Of a DNA stretch of 64,000 bases, positions 48,586 through 62,800 are shown piece by piece. Positions within the stretch are counted from its first letter, which is position 1. The number at the start of each line of letters is the position of its first letter. The position numbers and the translations under genes were made by a program. The DNA comes from Climacium dendroides (taxonomy: Eukaryota; Streptophyta; Bryopsida; Hypnales; Climaciaceae): NCBI GenBank assembly GCA_950106755.1, contig OX467084.1:30073213-30137212 (forward strand), read 5' to 3'. The notes under the pieces were generated by a model, which saw nothing but the letters and a program-made list of their open reading frames with translations, did not search any database and had not been told where the DNA came from.

Positions 48586-51514
48586 CAAAACTTTTGCTCA
48601 TTCCAAACCCTTTGTTTTAATCCAATTTCCCTTAGTGCATTTCAAACCCTTTAATTTTTATCCACCTCCCTAGTCTCAAAAATCATATTCTCTAGTTCAA
48701 AATTAGATCTCTTAGTGACAATCCAAACCCTGAGTTCTAATATCAATATTCATGCAAAGGATTGGCGGGGCTAGATAAGGTGCAATCAAGCCCAACTATG
48801 ATAAAAAGGGGCTAGTTAAGGCAAGGTCAATTATTGAATCCTTTAGGTCATAGCTAAATCTTTTGAAACCAACATCGAATTTTTGGGAAGCCAAGATTGA
48901 ATTTTGGGCCATAGGCTATCTAATTTTTTGTATTTTCCAAAAATGAAACAAGAGACTAGAGAAAGGAGAGAAGGAAGAGAAAAGTCTAGCTTTAAATGCA
49001 AATCAATTTAGCAATTTCAAAGAGGAAAAAATTCAAGGAAAACCAAACCAAACTAGTGAAAGAAAGAAGAGGGGGATTAGTGAGCACATGCATGTAGAAT
49101 TCTAGCCAAAAAAATGAGAATATGATTTGATTGTTCAGTAGAAGTATTGCAATAGGATAGGGATTGGAGAAATCCAATAGAAATATTAACCAACCATAGA
49201 AATTTAGGTAATTAATTATCGATGTTTGAATCAAAGAAGGCGACAAAGAATCTTGAACTCTTGACTAATTGACTTTGGTAGTAAATAGTGCCTTCTTTTG
49301 TTAAGTCAAATTATTGACTTTAATAATTAGAAGTGAAAGAAATAGAAGGGAGAAGGAAAAGATGGAGTAGAGAAGATAAAGATAAATCAGAAGGAAGATA
49401 GTAGAACAAACTTTAGAAGGAGAAGTAGGAAGTAGATTGGGATTCAAATTCCACAACTTGATTAATTAGTTACAACAAGGGACAAGATAAAGAATGACAA
49501 GGGTAGTGAAGCCATCTTCGAGCATCTCTTTGATGAATTTCACTCCAAGATAAGTGCTTAATTCAACCATTTCTTCAAAGTCTTTTGATTGAAAAATCCT
49601 AGTACATAGTATAAGTTACTAATTTACAATTTAGATTCAAACCTATGAAAGTAGTTTTTATTTCAAGTTTGGTTTTAAGTTACTTGTACAAGATTTTTAG
49701 AGTTTTTCCAAAACAAATAACATTTAGAAAGTATACTTAAAATGAGCAAGATATTAATAGATGAAGTTAGGAAATAAGAATGAATGAGAATTAGTGAAAT
49801 TCATCTAAAAATTATGAGAATCAAACTTAGAATCTAATAAAAATCCAAAGTCTAAATGTACAATTATAATTTGATTTTAAGTTAAATATTAGAAGTAAAT
49901 TATAGATGAAGTTTTGAAGTATTGATTAGCAACAAAATTTCATCCACTCATAGCTTTCACTAGAAAAGTCTAATTTTTAAGTTTCTTAGCAATCTAATTA
50001 GGTGATTTTGATCCTTACAAGGAACAAACTCTAAAACTCTAAAAAATTGATAAAAGAAGTCTAGAGCTTTAAAAATGAGATAGATAGCAATCTAAAAGCT
50101 TTTGAAAACAACCAAGTAATAGTTAGAGTTTAGAATCATATAGAAGAAGTTTAGAGAAGTCTAGAACTAACTCATAATTAGAAAACCAAGTTAAACTCTA
50201 TAAAATAACAAAGGATAAAGTTTAGAATGGAAAGGGGATGAAAGTAGTGAATTTCCATCCATTTTGAGTCAAACTTGAAAATAAGCAATTAGATTTAATC
50301 TTAAACTCACATCTAAAATTTGAAGTTGATTTGACATCTAAAGTCCACAAGAACCCGTGGATGAAGTTTGAACTATCCTTCCAAAGGTAAAATTTCATCC
50401 AACTATATTTTTTTCTAGAACTTTTGGATTGGAATGAATTTTATCATTTTAAATTCTTTAGACTTTAATCTATAATTAGAATAAATAAATCTTGTCTATA
50501 GAGTCTTCATCTCAAAATCATAGATTCTTGGCTTAATTTGACATGTTTGGCCTAGTTTGTTTTGTTTTGAATTTTGTAATTGTTTCCTTTTATAATTTAT
50601 ACCAATTAGGAATATAAAAAGATCCAATGCTTGGATCAACAGACCATGCTTAAGCATCCACATAGGAAATTTTATAAATTAAAATCAAGTACTTGACTGT
50701 GCTTATCTCATATCAAAGGGGGTATGAAAGTGCAAGTAGGACACCAAGAACATAAAAAACACTAAAAAATTCCATTGGATATTCTTCAACAATGTATGTA
50801 GATACATTATACTCACCCTTTCTTCCAAATTTTATCAACCTTTCTTACACATCACAGCATCTTAGGATTAAAGTTCTTAGTTCTTTAATTGTACAACAAC
50901 TCTATTTCTCTCTTGACAAAGGTGAAATGTAACTTTGATAATTTCTAGGAATTTTCCATTGGTGGTTTTGAGCAATTAACCACTCAAAAGAGGATCTTTT
51001 GTAAGTTAGAAGATTCTAGGAGTTTTTATGGAACCTATTATAGAATTCCATAAAAGATATGCAAATTCATATTTTTATCCTACACAGTCAAAGGAAATTA
51101 AATCATATTATCTCTTTTAATCACAAATCTTTCATATGAGAAGAAATCTTTACAAACTAATTTTGCTACTTGATTTCTAATATAATTTCAATCCTAAAAT
51201 AACTTACTTTTGTCATAGACACCCTCCTCTAGTCCATCTTGAGTTTGTATCACCTACAAGCCAACAATTGGGATTTCTACTGAAAAATTGACTTTTGAAG
51301 ACAAAGTCAAAACAAAATCAAGACATTAATGCAACAAGAAATTACTTTTGCAATTTTATAAGTCAACATATCTTCAATTTATAAAGAATGTTGTAAAACA
51401 ATCTTACGAATAGTCCTTAACCAATAACAAATGCTAGAGAGTCCTATTGTAGTAGTATCAAATAATGCATAAATTTATATACATGTATATGAAAGAAAAG
51501 ATGAAGACATTGTT

Positions 51515-52470
51515 GTCATGATGTGGGCCATTTATTAGTTGAAATGACATTTTTATTTATTAGTAAGGAGTGTTTAGTGTTAGAGGTTGTTTATGTTAGA
51601 AGCTTGTGTTATTTGTTTTTGTTAGTTGTCTGTTGATAACTGGTTGGTTAGTAGTTGATACTAAGGTTAATGGGATTATAGTTAAGGGTGATTGGCGGCT
51701 AGCCACCTTGGTTGTGATGGCTACTTATAGGAAAAGGTTGAGTCTTGCCTTTGTCTTTTTCTCTTGTTTCTTAGTGGTTTTAGAGGTGGAAAATGCACTT
51801 TGGGATGCAAAATTGTGTTATTGTTGGAGATATATATTGAAAAAAGCATTGATGAGAGAAAGTTTTGTGTTGCATTTAAAAAAAAGTATTGGATGAATGC
51901 AATCTTTTGGATATGAGTTTTAGGATAATATACTATGGTGTAAAGTTTCAAATCAAGATCTATTATGGAGAAAATATTATGAGACTTTGAAGTAGAGTTG
52001 TTTGAATTCTAAGGTAGGCAAGGAGGATGTATTGAGGAAATGTTATGAGGCTTTGAAGTAGAGTTGTTTGAATTCTAAGGTAGCCAAGGAGGATGTATTG
52101 AGGAGCTTCATTCTTATTGAGATTTTTTTGTTATGGCAATGAAACTTGTAGGGTATCATTTTTTTATCTTATCTACTAACTTGTATCAAAATTTTAGCTT
52201 CAATGGACTTGAGATTTGTGAGCTATGCATAGAATACAACTGGATTGTGGAGGCAATAAAAAGTTAGAAAGTCAATTGTGGGAAATTGTCCACCAATGTT
52301 GGACAATATCTTAGATTGGGATGAAAATTGATGTGTGAGTATTTGAATAGTTGATCTATATTGTGAAAAAGTTTCAATTTGTTTGGAACTACTATTCATC
52401 ATGATGCTAAACCAAAGCTAGGAATGGTAGTTTCTAGGACATTATAAAAACTATAAGATAGAGATTTTGG
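51515..52470 (+). repeat. LTR-like dispersed repeat, copy 2
   Basis: Begins TTGTTGTCATGATGTGGGCC and parallels copy 1. It has a private internal duplication of about 66 bp (about 51973-52104; ATTATGAGACTTTGAAGTAG-type unit twice). It keeps an unoccupied version of the site where copy 1 carries the MITE. Confidence 0.6.
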
Positions 52471-53814
52471 AAAATGGAAATTTGAGGGTGGTTTTATTAT
52501 CATTTAGGATGTTTAAAGGTATTCAAGAGTATGTACAAAGAATTCCTACAGCAGAAGTGTTGTGCTATTCCAAAATAAAAGCAAATCTTTTTGACAGCAT
52601 ATAAAACATACAATGTGATTCAATATGCCATTAGTTATATGAGCAGATGTTAAACTGTAGTCTTGGAATGTTCACGGAAAATTAAGCCATTGAAAGAATC
52701 TATAAAGATGGTTTGTACTTACTTTCTAAGTTCATGTGATATAAGTTAGTCTTATATAGAGAGAGATTTTGGATTTTTAGTCCTTAGATACTTGCATACA
52801 CAAAGGATAGGAGTCTAAGACTAAAGTTTATTAACCCACAATGTGAGAAAGGGGCTTGAAACTAAAACTAAAGACATGTTCACTAATAATACAACATGAG
52901 TAGCAAAAGCAAGTAGACTATGGAAATGCATGTGGATATAGTACAGTAGAACTATACAAGAAAAAGGTAAACAAAGGTAAGAAGAAATGCAAGTGGTAAA
53001 CATTCAAAGTAGAAGTGACAACAAAACAATGTCTCAATCTAAAAGGAGTTCCCATAAAGTTTGGGAGAAAAGGTACAATGGTACAAACAACAATTAGTAG
53101 AAATTGAATTTTCAAGCTAGAGGTGAAATCAAGAGTGCTAGTGTATGATAAACTATCACTACCAAATGATGAGACTAGCCAAGAAATTGAAATGTCATTT
53201 AGTACCATGATGGTCTAATGCTCAATGCGCTTGTGGTATTAATGTGGCTCATTGGACATTTTGTGGCTTTGCCCAAAGTCTAGTTTATGGTCTAGACAAA
53301 GGTTGTTACCCCTTGATGACGTGGCATGTTTGAATCCCTCTTGGCTTTCACGCTAATGTAGCATAGTTTGGCAAAGGTTCTTTCACAATGATGTGGTCTC
53401 TTTGTTTGTAGAATCATGAGAGTGGTCTAGCATGAAAGAATAATGAGGGAATGATGTGAATGTTTTATCTCCACCCTTAAAATAGAACGAGCACAATCAA
53501 GTTCATCATGTTTACAATGTTCAGTTCTTAAGGCAAGTGTCTAAGCATTATGCACTATACATTTTAGAAAATAATCTGTTTGTGTTTGTTCTTAAATGAT
53601 CTAAGTGTCAACTTAGGACAATGCAATCAAAAGTTAGAAGTTTTGGTCAGTTTGTCTAATATAGGCAAAATTTGGAACCTACAATTAAATATAGATCAAG
53701 TCTAAATTCTAAATAGCTTAAGGTGTAGAGTATTTCAAATCCTATCCCAAATGCCAATAAAATACTAAATGTTATATGCAAATGAAATTATGTCTCTAAA
53801 TTGTCCCATCAAAC

Positions 53815-56300
53815 TTCATCCATTAATTTTTGTTGTCCTTTTGGTCCAAATCCTCTTTCCATTGCAAGCTTTAGATTATGTTTGATTCTAATTTTGAGGT
53901 TTCAATTTCATTTACAAATAATGGATGATTACAACCTTCATCCAAATTTAATCTTGTTTAAATTCAAACTTCATCCAATTCTATCTTCTTTAATTTCACT
54001 CTATTTTCTAAGTATAAATTATTTATAGAATCCTATAAATATTCCCTAAATGATTTTAAGTTAAAATTTTTCTTTAGTTGTCTTCAAAAGATTTTTATTG
54101 ACCATCTACTTTCAAAATACTACTTTGGATTCTAAAAATTTTAATGTCTTTAGGTTCATAAAGAATAAAATAAAATTTTGTAAAATATTAAGACTCTTAA
54201 TTTTTGGACTTTCCTATCAAAAGTTATGGACAAATGAAGTTTTGCCGCTAGTTGGTAGTCTTAAATTTCATTCAACATTTTCTATTGACCTAAAATTCTA
54301 AATTGGTTCTTATTTTAGGTTTTGACCTCTAAATTTATTTAGATTTTAAGTTTCATTTTTGACTTTTTTGGATGGTTTTTCCTACTTTTAATCCAAAATT
54401 AACTTTCTTGACTATTGAACTTCATCCATGTGTATCTTCTTCAATTTTTATCTATTTTTAAAATTTAGTATGTTTTTAAAAACCTCTATAAATTAAATAA
54501 TTGATTATGAATTAAAATTTGAGTTTTGAAAACTTCCCAAAGGTCTAATTTAACCATTTAGTTTCAAACTTAAATCAAGATTCCCATGGGAAAGAATGAG
54601 TAGGACAATTTAAGTACATACATTTAAGTTGGGCAATACCACTTGCCTTCACCATTATTGTGATTTCTTCATGGTATCCATCGAATTCCATCTCGTTATT
54701 TGTTTCTTGAATTTTGCATACTATTTAGAAGATGTTTACAACGAAATCTGAAAGTGGTAACTAGTTTTAAATTTTACCTTTTCAACTTATTTCCTATTCT
54801 ACTTCTTTACCTACTTCTTTTCTTTTCTATTTCGTTTCTTTAAGGATTTTTTGGAGATCCAACCTCTTGACTTCTAAAACCCCCAATTGACTAAAGAATC
54901 AAACAAAAGATGATGACATAGGCCTTTTCAATTCTTCTAAGTATATCTAAGTCTTAGCATTTGATAGGTAAATTAATTTCAATTTTGGCTTTTCCCTTCC
55001 TCTGTAAGCTAAGTCAAAACTTGATTAAAGGCTTCAACTTATTTCCTTAATTACTAGGTTTGTCTAACAAGTTATAGCCTTTGCTTTCTTTGTTTACAAT
55101 CATTTAGTTCCATAACTTCAATCACAAATCACTTTCTCTATTCAATTTTGGAACCACAAACCCTCTTAGTATATGTTTTAGTACTCTCAAGACCCTTTTA
55201 GTGAGCTCCCAACTTCTCTCAATGTATGTTTTAAGAACCTCAAACCCTCTCAACTTATGTTTTGAGAAATCCAAACCCTCTCAATGTATTTTTGAGAATC
55301 CTAAACCCCTTTCAGCTTATATTTTAGAAACCAATATTCTCTTAGTATATTTTTTAGAACCCCAAACCTCTCTCAGCTTATGTTTTGTTAAATTGATGTC
55401 TCCACATGCATGAAGACAAGGGACTCAATCTAATTACTTACTAACTCTAGCCTAGCAACCTATCCAATTGGATCCCTCACACTAGACCTCTTAGATCCCC
55501 AAATTAGCCCTCAAATCCTAGTTGGACCTTCAATCTCTAAAATATAGGCTTTAAACCTTGAACAAGTAACGCAAGCAAAAAAAACTATTTTTTTAATTTA
55601 TGTTTTTTCCCAAATACTAACAATGAATTCACAAGGTATAATAAATTATTGGATGCAAGTTCAAGCTTGATTATATTGTAAAAAATAAATAAAATTAGAA
55701 TAGAAAACTACAAGGTACAAAACTAACATATAGGTTAGAAATAAACAAACACACTTATATACCAAATGGCACAAAACCATGAAACTGACCACATGTCTTA
55801 TACGTCAAGGCTTTAGGGAAATTCTTCAAAAAAATGAAAATTTCCTTGCAAGGGCTAATGCAAAATAGTTAATTTAAGATAATGACTCAAAATCTTAGCA
55901 AAATCAATAGACAAAACACAAAAGTGCCAATAAACAATTGCCCTCGAGACATGTGGATGAACAATAAGAAAATCTCTAAGGAACCCCCACATCCTTCAAG
56001 AAGTACTCCAAAATGCAAGTAGATGAGCAAAAGTGCTCAAAAACACAAAGTAATCTACAAAATGACAACTTGACCAATGCCAATGAATATGGCACATCAA
56101 CACAAAAGAGGTGGTTTGAGAGAGGAGGGAGTGGCCTTTTATACTCTTCCCAAGGCCTCTTCCTCCTTATTTAACCACCAAATATTTCTAAAACTAACCA
56201 CTAATTACTAAAAAAAAGTGAAATCTATTGCTAGGCCACATTTATTTTATTAAAAACAAATTGCATCATTGGATTCAAAAGGCCCACATTAGCTTAGGAT
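53815..56300 (-). repeat. Long retroelement-like repeat, copy 3, inverted and partial
   Basis: On the minus strand the order is TATA box in GAGTATAAAAGGCCACTCCC (TATAAAA at 56137-56143), leader-like sequence, tandem array (55150-55390), then the AATTTCATCC block (54580-53815). This repeats the order in copy 1, so the structure is that of one element rather than chance neighbours. Confidence 0.5.
55150..55390 (-). repeat. Tandem array homologous to 9965-10350, inverted
   Basis: Units read CTCTCAATGTATGTTTTGAG with CCAAACCCTC spacers, the reverse complement of the 9965 array, about five units. It occupies the same position within its element as the first array. Confidence 0.65.
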
Positions 56301-57744
56301 TCCCTTGACTTGTAGTTCCATATCATTCAAGCTCATGAAAGCTAACAAATTGGTACAACAAAGAAATGTAAAAATTTGGATGATAGAATTTGCACTTTCC
56401 AAAGACTTTGACTTTCCTAGGATGTCCAAAGGGGGGTGGTAAGAGTAAGAAAAGATGCCTCTTTGACCTTATTTTGATGTTATAAGCTTCTAGTATGCTA
56501 GTCAACACATTGAATTTGTTTAAAATTTGCTAAAAATCAATGTTGCCACCTATTTGGATACTTGTCAATGTCAAAATGCTTTGAAACTTGTTGGGGCACA
56601 TTAACATCCATTTCATCCTAATTTTTAGTGTAATTTTACCAATATTTGGATAAATTTCTAAGAATTTCCAACATTGTTTAAAATGATTGACTTCCAGAAA
56701 GTTATCTTTGTACATTCTAAAATAATTTGAAATTTTTTGGGTGACTTCTAAAAAAATTCCAAATACTAAGTGTGCAGAAGTTCATATTCTTACTCTATAC
56801 TTTTCACATGAAGTTTGATTTTAATTACCTCTTTATAAATCCAATGATCAATGAATCTTCAACCTGAAAGGAATTTGTACAACTTGTTTGCACCATTGAG
56901 ATACTAATTAATTTTTTGTACTATTTGATTTTTTATTTGCAAAGCACAAATCTAACTTCCTATTTGTTTCTAGAATGATTGGCAATTCTAGTTTGGGACA
57001 ACTACTAGTATATATAAACCTAAAAATAACTCTCTACTATTAATTCTCATTTTAGCTATGTTTTGTCACATGTACTTGTAGATTTGGGTTGATTTCTAGT
57101 CTAAATGGTAATCTTGCAATTGCTTTTACCAACAAGGCCTAGATATCTCTAAAACACCTAATTGACCTTCAAGTATCTAACTTACCCCCAAAATAAGGAC
57201 TTTGAATGTTTTAGGCACTCTAAACTTTAAAAAGTAAAACACCATATTGGTAGAGATTTTACCTATTATAATTTAATATTTTTGTATAGATTTTGGACTA
57301 TAAAATCTAATAACTAACTAGAACAGTGAAAAAAAAACACTCTTAGACCAAAGTAACAACTTGGGGGCTCACAGATGGCAAAAAGATTGCAAAAAAAAAA
57401 GGAAAATGGATCGGCTTTTAGGAAAATAGGTGGAAAGAAATCCTCAAGCAAAAGAAAGAGCGTAGGTCCATCAATCTAAGGATTGTGCTTGCACTAATGA
57501 TGCTATTCCAAAAGCTTTCAAAGCAAACACAAATTGAGTCTAATAAGTAAATATATTGCTTAGGTATAATTTGTCTTTAAGCATCATCCACAACTACTTT
57601 AGCTTACAAAGCTCTAGTGCCAATTCACACCAGTCACTACACTTGTGCTACAAATTCAATTGTCACAATGCAACTTACCTCAACTTCATATTCATTAAAA
57701 TCTTAGATCTCTATTAAATTGGTGTAATTTCAGTTGCTTTCTCA

Positions 57745-58580
57745 AGAGGTGTACTCTACAAAGATTTTGTGTACCACGTGTGGCAATAGGGTATTTTGTT
57801 AGGGGGCTATTTACTTCCAAGGCAAAAATAAAACCCTCCATATAATTACTTAATTTGTAAAAAAGGTCTATTTTATGGCACTCTATTAGTATTTATAATG
57901 TCCATGTGAATGCAAATTTTTAGGCTATATTATTTATAAAGATTACAATTTCCTTTGTGAATTCCTCTCTCGACTAATTTTTCACATATTTCTTTATGAA
58001 GAAATCTAAATCGGTAGATTTCACAATGTATTATTTCAATGTTGTTTCCACCCAAAATAATTGATAGATTTTATGATATACAATTGTTCCTTATTAATGG
58101 TCAAGAGTACCATGAGGTTGGAAGCATAAGAGGTGCAAGTGTCAACTTTTACAACATTAAAATTTTTCAAGGAGTATTAGCGTGTAAACATAGAATATGT
58201 AAGTATAGGAATCTATATCATAAACACCATCCATGGTTATAGGTGTCTATATTACATGTATTTATATTATAGACTCTTTTTTATGTTATAATATACCTAT
58301 GTTATGAGTACATATGTTATAAACACCTTCAAATGGTTGTAGATACACATCTACAATTAGATTCAAGCTCATAGGCTCACATCTTTGTACTCGTGTGCTA
58401 GCATTGTTAGAACTTTTTCCATAGAATTCTATGATTTTGAGATTTTACAAAATCTAATGTCTATAAAACTTGGGGTGAGGCACTCTATGTAAATTTGGTG
58501 CACCACATGCAACAATGGAATATTTTTTTAGGGGGCTATTTACCTCCAAGGTAGAAATAGAAGTATCCCTAATATTACTT
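57745..58580 (+). repeat. Pair of direct repeats flanking a MITE-bearing segment
   Basis: About 105 bp at 57745-57850 (GTGTACCACGTGTGGCAATA, TTAGGGGGCTATTTACTTCC) recurs at 58472-58580 (GTGCACCACATGCAACAATG, TTAGGGGGCTATTTACCTCC). The distance of about 725 bp suggests a segmental duplication or degenerate terminal repeats of a small element. Confidence 0.5.
58169..58410. mobile_element. GGTACC-family MITE with imperfect 9-bp flanks
   Basis: AAATTTTTC (58160-58168) and AACTTTTTC (58411-58419) flank it with one mismatch. The right end inverse CTAACAATGCTAGCACACGAG and the internal GAGCCTATGAGC and ATTATA/GGTGT motifs match the family; the left end is decayed (TATTAGCGTGT). Confidence 0.6.
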
Positions 58581-59359
58581 TATTTAAAATTATTTATTTA
58601 AAAAAAACAAGGTAAATAAAATATATATAAAATACCAAAAAACAAATATGGAATTCAAGTCATTTTCATGCATTTGTTGTGGGTTTTTTTAACAATGTGT
58701 GATCATGACATAGGATTTCTATTTGTTTTTTTAATGAACCAAAGATGTACATTTCTATGATCACCTTCAAAAATTTGAAAGCACTTCCCCATAAGACATA
58801 GGTCCCAAAAATATGAAACAACTTCACTTACATGTCAATTCTATTTTCCCTCCTATACAAATAAAGTGAGCATTGTTTGAAGGAGTTTACCTTCCCAAAT
58901 CTAACAATCAATTTTTAAATGGTTGGTGTTTCAAGAGAGTACCTTACAAAAAAATTTGAAAGCATCATCTCATTCAACGTGCAAAGACATAACAACCTCA
59001 CAAACATGACTTAACAAAGCAACAATTGGATTGAAATTACAAACAAGATTCATTCATCATGCTTGCAAAAAAAAACGTGTTGTTGAGGCATGTTCACAAA
59101 CTCCATCTTTGTATACAAAGTACTCAAAATTTGCATTGTGATTTACATTGTATTGGCAACAATAATATTGTTGCTACTAAGTCCAAAGCAAAACTATAAA
59201 TGTCTAGGTTCAAAAATTGAAAGCATATCATACTTTAAAATTCTAAACATCTCACACATGCTCACTTTTGAAGTGCATGTGAAATAAGAAGGCAAAACTT
59301 TAGAGTTATGCAAAGACAAATTCTACACTCAAAGTCTCAACTAAACTCAAAATTTGAGA

Positions 59360-59890
59360 GCCGATGTCACTCAATTAAAAGGGTTGAGAACATCTCACCA
59401 CCACAAAGAACAAAAAGCTCTTTTGGCCAACCTGCTTTCAAACAATTGTGTAATTTCATGAGCTTAGAGATGGCCAAGTCCACAAGAGGGGACATTCTCA
59501 AACAATCCAACATGGGCATTTTCAACATCCATGACCTGGAAAGCAAGAACAAATTTGTTTCAGAATAATTAAGTAGGGCCTATTGCCAATAAGCAAGACA
59601 ACATACAAGGGTTGATTTTGTATCCACCACAGCTAGGTACAATATAACAAATTGAGGAATTTTGAAGACGAATTCCTTGCAACACTAGAAAATGAGGGTG
59701 CATTGTAGTATGGTCTTCAACATCGCAATGTAGTCATCATCTGAGATGGCCACCGCCGCCTCCCACCCAGTCCACAAATCCAATTGCTAGAGCATCCACT
59801 GTTCAATGAACTAAATCGCTTGTAGTTGATTTTCAGTAGCTACTACCCCTTCCTTCACTTCTGCAATGTGAAAACCTAAAGTGCAAATAA
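59360..59890 (-). pseudogene. Unrecognised protein-like stretch with stops
   Basis: The minus strand is more GC-rich than its surroundings and translates as HIAEVKEGVVATENQLQAI, stop, FIEQWML, stop, then LDLWTGWEAAVAISDDDYIA and further open text to about 59367 (for example LAISKLMKLHNCLKAGWPKE). The composition looks coding, but two or more stops break it and I do not recognise a family. It may be a transposon-derived remnant. Confidence 0.3.
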
Positions 59891-59899
59891 TATGAATAG

Positions 59900-62800
59900 T
59901 GGGAGAATACAAACAACAAGTCATTGAAACAAACAAAATAAGAACCATAACTTCTGTTTGAACTAACATAAAATTCATCTAATGAAACCTTATAAGAATG
60001 GAGCCTATTTTTCATCTATTCATTTGTAACCTAGTTGTATATAATGTATTATACTAAATATAATACAGAGAATTCAATTTTGCAACCCCTTAATTATACG
60101 TACAAATTTTGAATGGCCCAAATTTTTAGCCTACCTACATTATTTATATTGCATTTGCTACTTAGAATGTTTTCTAATTTATTTGTAAGTCCTTCATAAA
60201 TTTTATTTCTAACAAATAAAATTCTATCTATACTATGCTACACATAGTCTTTAAAATGCATTAAGTGACCCCCCAAGATATGAAATTTAAAATCTACAAA
60301 ATTTGAATTTTTCTTTAAAAATCGTGAATCTACAAATGATAAAATATTCAATTCTGAAATCTATAAGTGAGATTAAAACTTCAAAATCTACAATTAAGAT
60401 AAAATTTGAAATATCCAAATCTATGAATGAATTAGATTATCTATACTAAAATCTACACAAAAGTTAGATTTAGAAGTAAAAATCTACATTTTAAAAGATT
60501 AAAATTTTTAAATTTAGTTCATTGAGTGCAAAGTGATTGACGTCTTCATACAACATTAAAAAATACTCAAAATTCCTCCAAGAAAATATGCAAAATAATT
60601 TGTGGTTTCATTTTTCCCAATGAGACTCAAAATCCTCAAATTCCTTGTAAAAGAAAACACTTCAAATCCTTTGTGAGTCCAAATTAGTAGTATGACTTCC
60701 TTATATATGATAGAAAATTATTTTTTGCACAAATTAAGATCACATATATATTTATCATTAATTTAATTAAAATAATCATAATTGAGTAGAATTTTTTTGC
60801 CTTTCTAAGATGAATTGCACCACTAAGTTAAACCAATCACCAACTACAAAGATTTTAGGGCTCATTTAATGAATGGAGCAAGTGGATAAAGTGTTTGGAA
60901 AGCTGCTATTACCTACATGGAGTATTCTTGTCCTTTGCCTTGTAGCCCTTCAAGTTCTCAATCTAAACATAATAATATTATTTTTGAAATTTTAAGAGAT
61001 AATCCTCCAGCATATCTCTATCATTGATTTATGTTGATCATTCTAAAAATCCAACATACAAATTTCAACCTACCTAATATCAATATTTTAATTTTTGAAA
61101 TCCATTTAGATTATAGATTTCAATATTTGAATCCTACACAATGAATACATTTCAATTTTTGACACCAAAAATATTGAAATCAACCATATTTTAAATTTTT
61201 AAGTTTTTGAATTTTACAAGTCCACAAATATTGTATATTTATAGAGTTCTAGATAGTATCCAATGTATGAATGGAAATGGTATAAAATCAAATCATTGTA
61301 GCTTAAAACTATTAAATCCTAAGCATCATTTGGTTGGTTGGCAAACAACCCAAGGAAAATCACTTGAATTTGGCTTTTTAGTACATGGAGGATTAAGTTT
61401 TATTTTATAAAAACAAAACAAACCATGCAATAGCAAATTTCCTACAATAGAGAAGATGTAGATAGTGCAAAAAAAATAAAAACCTCTTCCATGACTTCAA
61501 GCATAAAAACTTTTAACAATTTGTCATTTGTCCTTTTACTTGTTTTTGTGTAGTCAACTCTTTACTTTTCAATTTTCAAGAGTCATGTTGTCAAATAATT
61601 TATGTTAGTATAAAAATAACTTAAAATTAGATTTGAATGAATTCAATTTGGCAAGATTAGAAGAGTGGAAAATAGGCTTAGTGATCATTTATATCAAACA
61701 TTGGACTAATCGTCATGCACTCATGCAATTCTTGAGGCTATATAGCTAAGGTCCATTAGTCTTTTGTTTTCAGTTTATATCAAAGTTTACTTCTGGGATA
61801 TGGCTCATAGTCTAAGGAACATTCAAGGAGTGACCTTGTGGAAATTGTTAATTTGAGAGTTTGAAAGGCAATTGATTAGAAAGATCAAACTAATGTTTTG
61901 AAATATGAAGTGAAGTCTATGAGGGACTAAAGGTTTTAGGTTTGTATGATTGACAAGGGAGTCTCATTGTGAATTATGAGTACAAATTTTTAAACTTTTG
62001 CTCTTTGTCTTTTACAATGTAGATAAAGCAAATTGTCAAATTGTTTTCACATTGGTAGAGTAATGCATACTAATTGTCATTGTAACAAGGCTTAGGTTTA
62101 AGACATCATAAAATGGTATAGATTTGAAAAGCAACAAATTGCTTCAGAGTCTTTTTAGGGTGTACAATCATTTTGTTGAGAATACAGATTGGAGAATTTG
62201 CATTTTTTGGCCCCACTCTCTTGGTTTGTTTTTTTATGTCAAATTATTGTTTATTTATAAAGCGAATTGCTTTATACATAATACAATTTGTCTTTAATAA
62301 CTTGTCATATATTTCTTTGTTTACTATAATTCTTGAGCAATGCAATTGTTGGGTTTAGTGATTAGATCAAAAGTTGTGGTGTGTTTAAACAATTTGTCAA
62401 TTTCACTTTTAGACTGTGGAATAATGAAAGTTTGGACAAGTTGAAATTAAATTCTTATCACAATCCAAGGATTGGATTAGTATATGTGGTAGTAATTGGA
62501 TCTGTTAATTGTCTACTATGTAATTGAGTAAAACTAGACACTTGTCTATAAGAATCAAGAAGTTAAAAGTTGTGAGAGTTGTATCTTGTTTTTGTAGAAT
62601 TCTTGATGATTTGGTGTAGTGATTAAGAGTGAATCCATTGGTTTGAATTAGTTTGTGTGTATGTGGTTGAGTGCATGAATTTGACAAATTTTAATTATAG
62701 TGGCTATAACATTGATGAATGAATTGCATATTGTGAGTGTATAGCAAGTTGTAACCACTGATGTGTTTTGGCTAAAATCTTTTTGATTAGTAAATTGAAC

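Larger units (their letters stand above)
45700..50560 (+). repeat. Long retroelement-like repeat, copy 2
   Basis: Same block order as 7900-12480: the 45900-46270 segment, an inserted TTAA-subfamily element (46727-47536), AAAGCTTTGAC-rich sequence (47560-48105), CACTA-like MITE, CATTAGAAGACAT MITE, AAACCCT-type short repeats (48590-48740) and the AATTTCATCC segment (49600-50560). The TATA segment is not preserved. No coding capacity recognised. Confidence 0.5.

Noticed and set aside
53205..53340. tRNA-like or SINE-like A and B box words (TGGTCTAATGCTC; GTTTGAATCC)
   Set aside because: The boxes are more than 100 bp apart, no cloverleaf forms and neighbouring sequence matches an old dispersed repeat.
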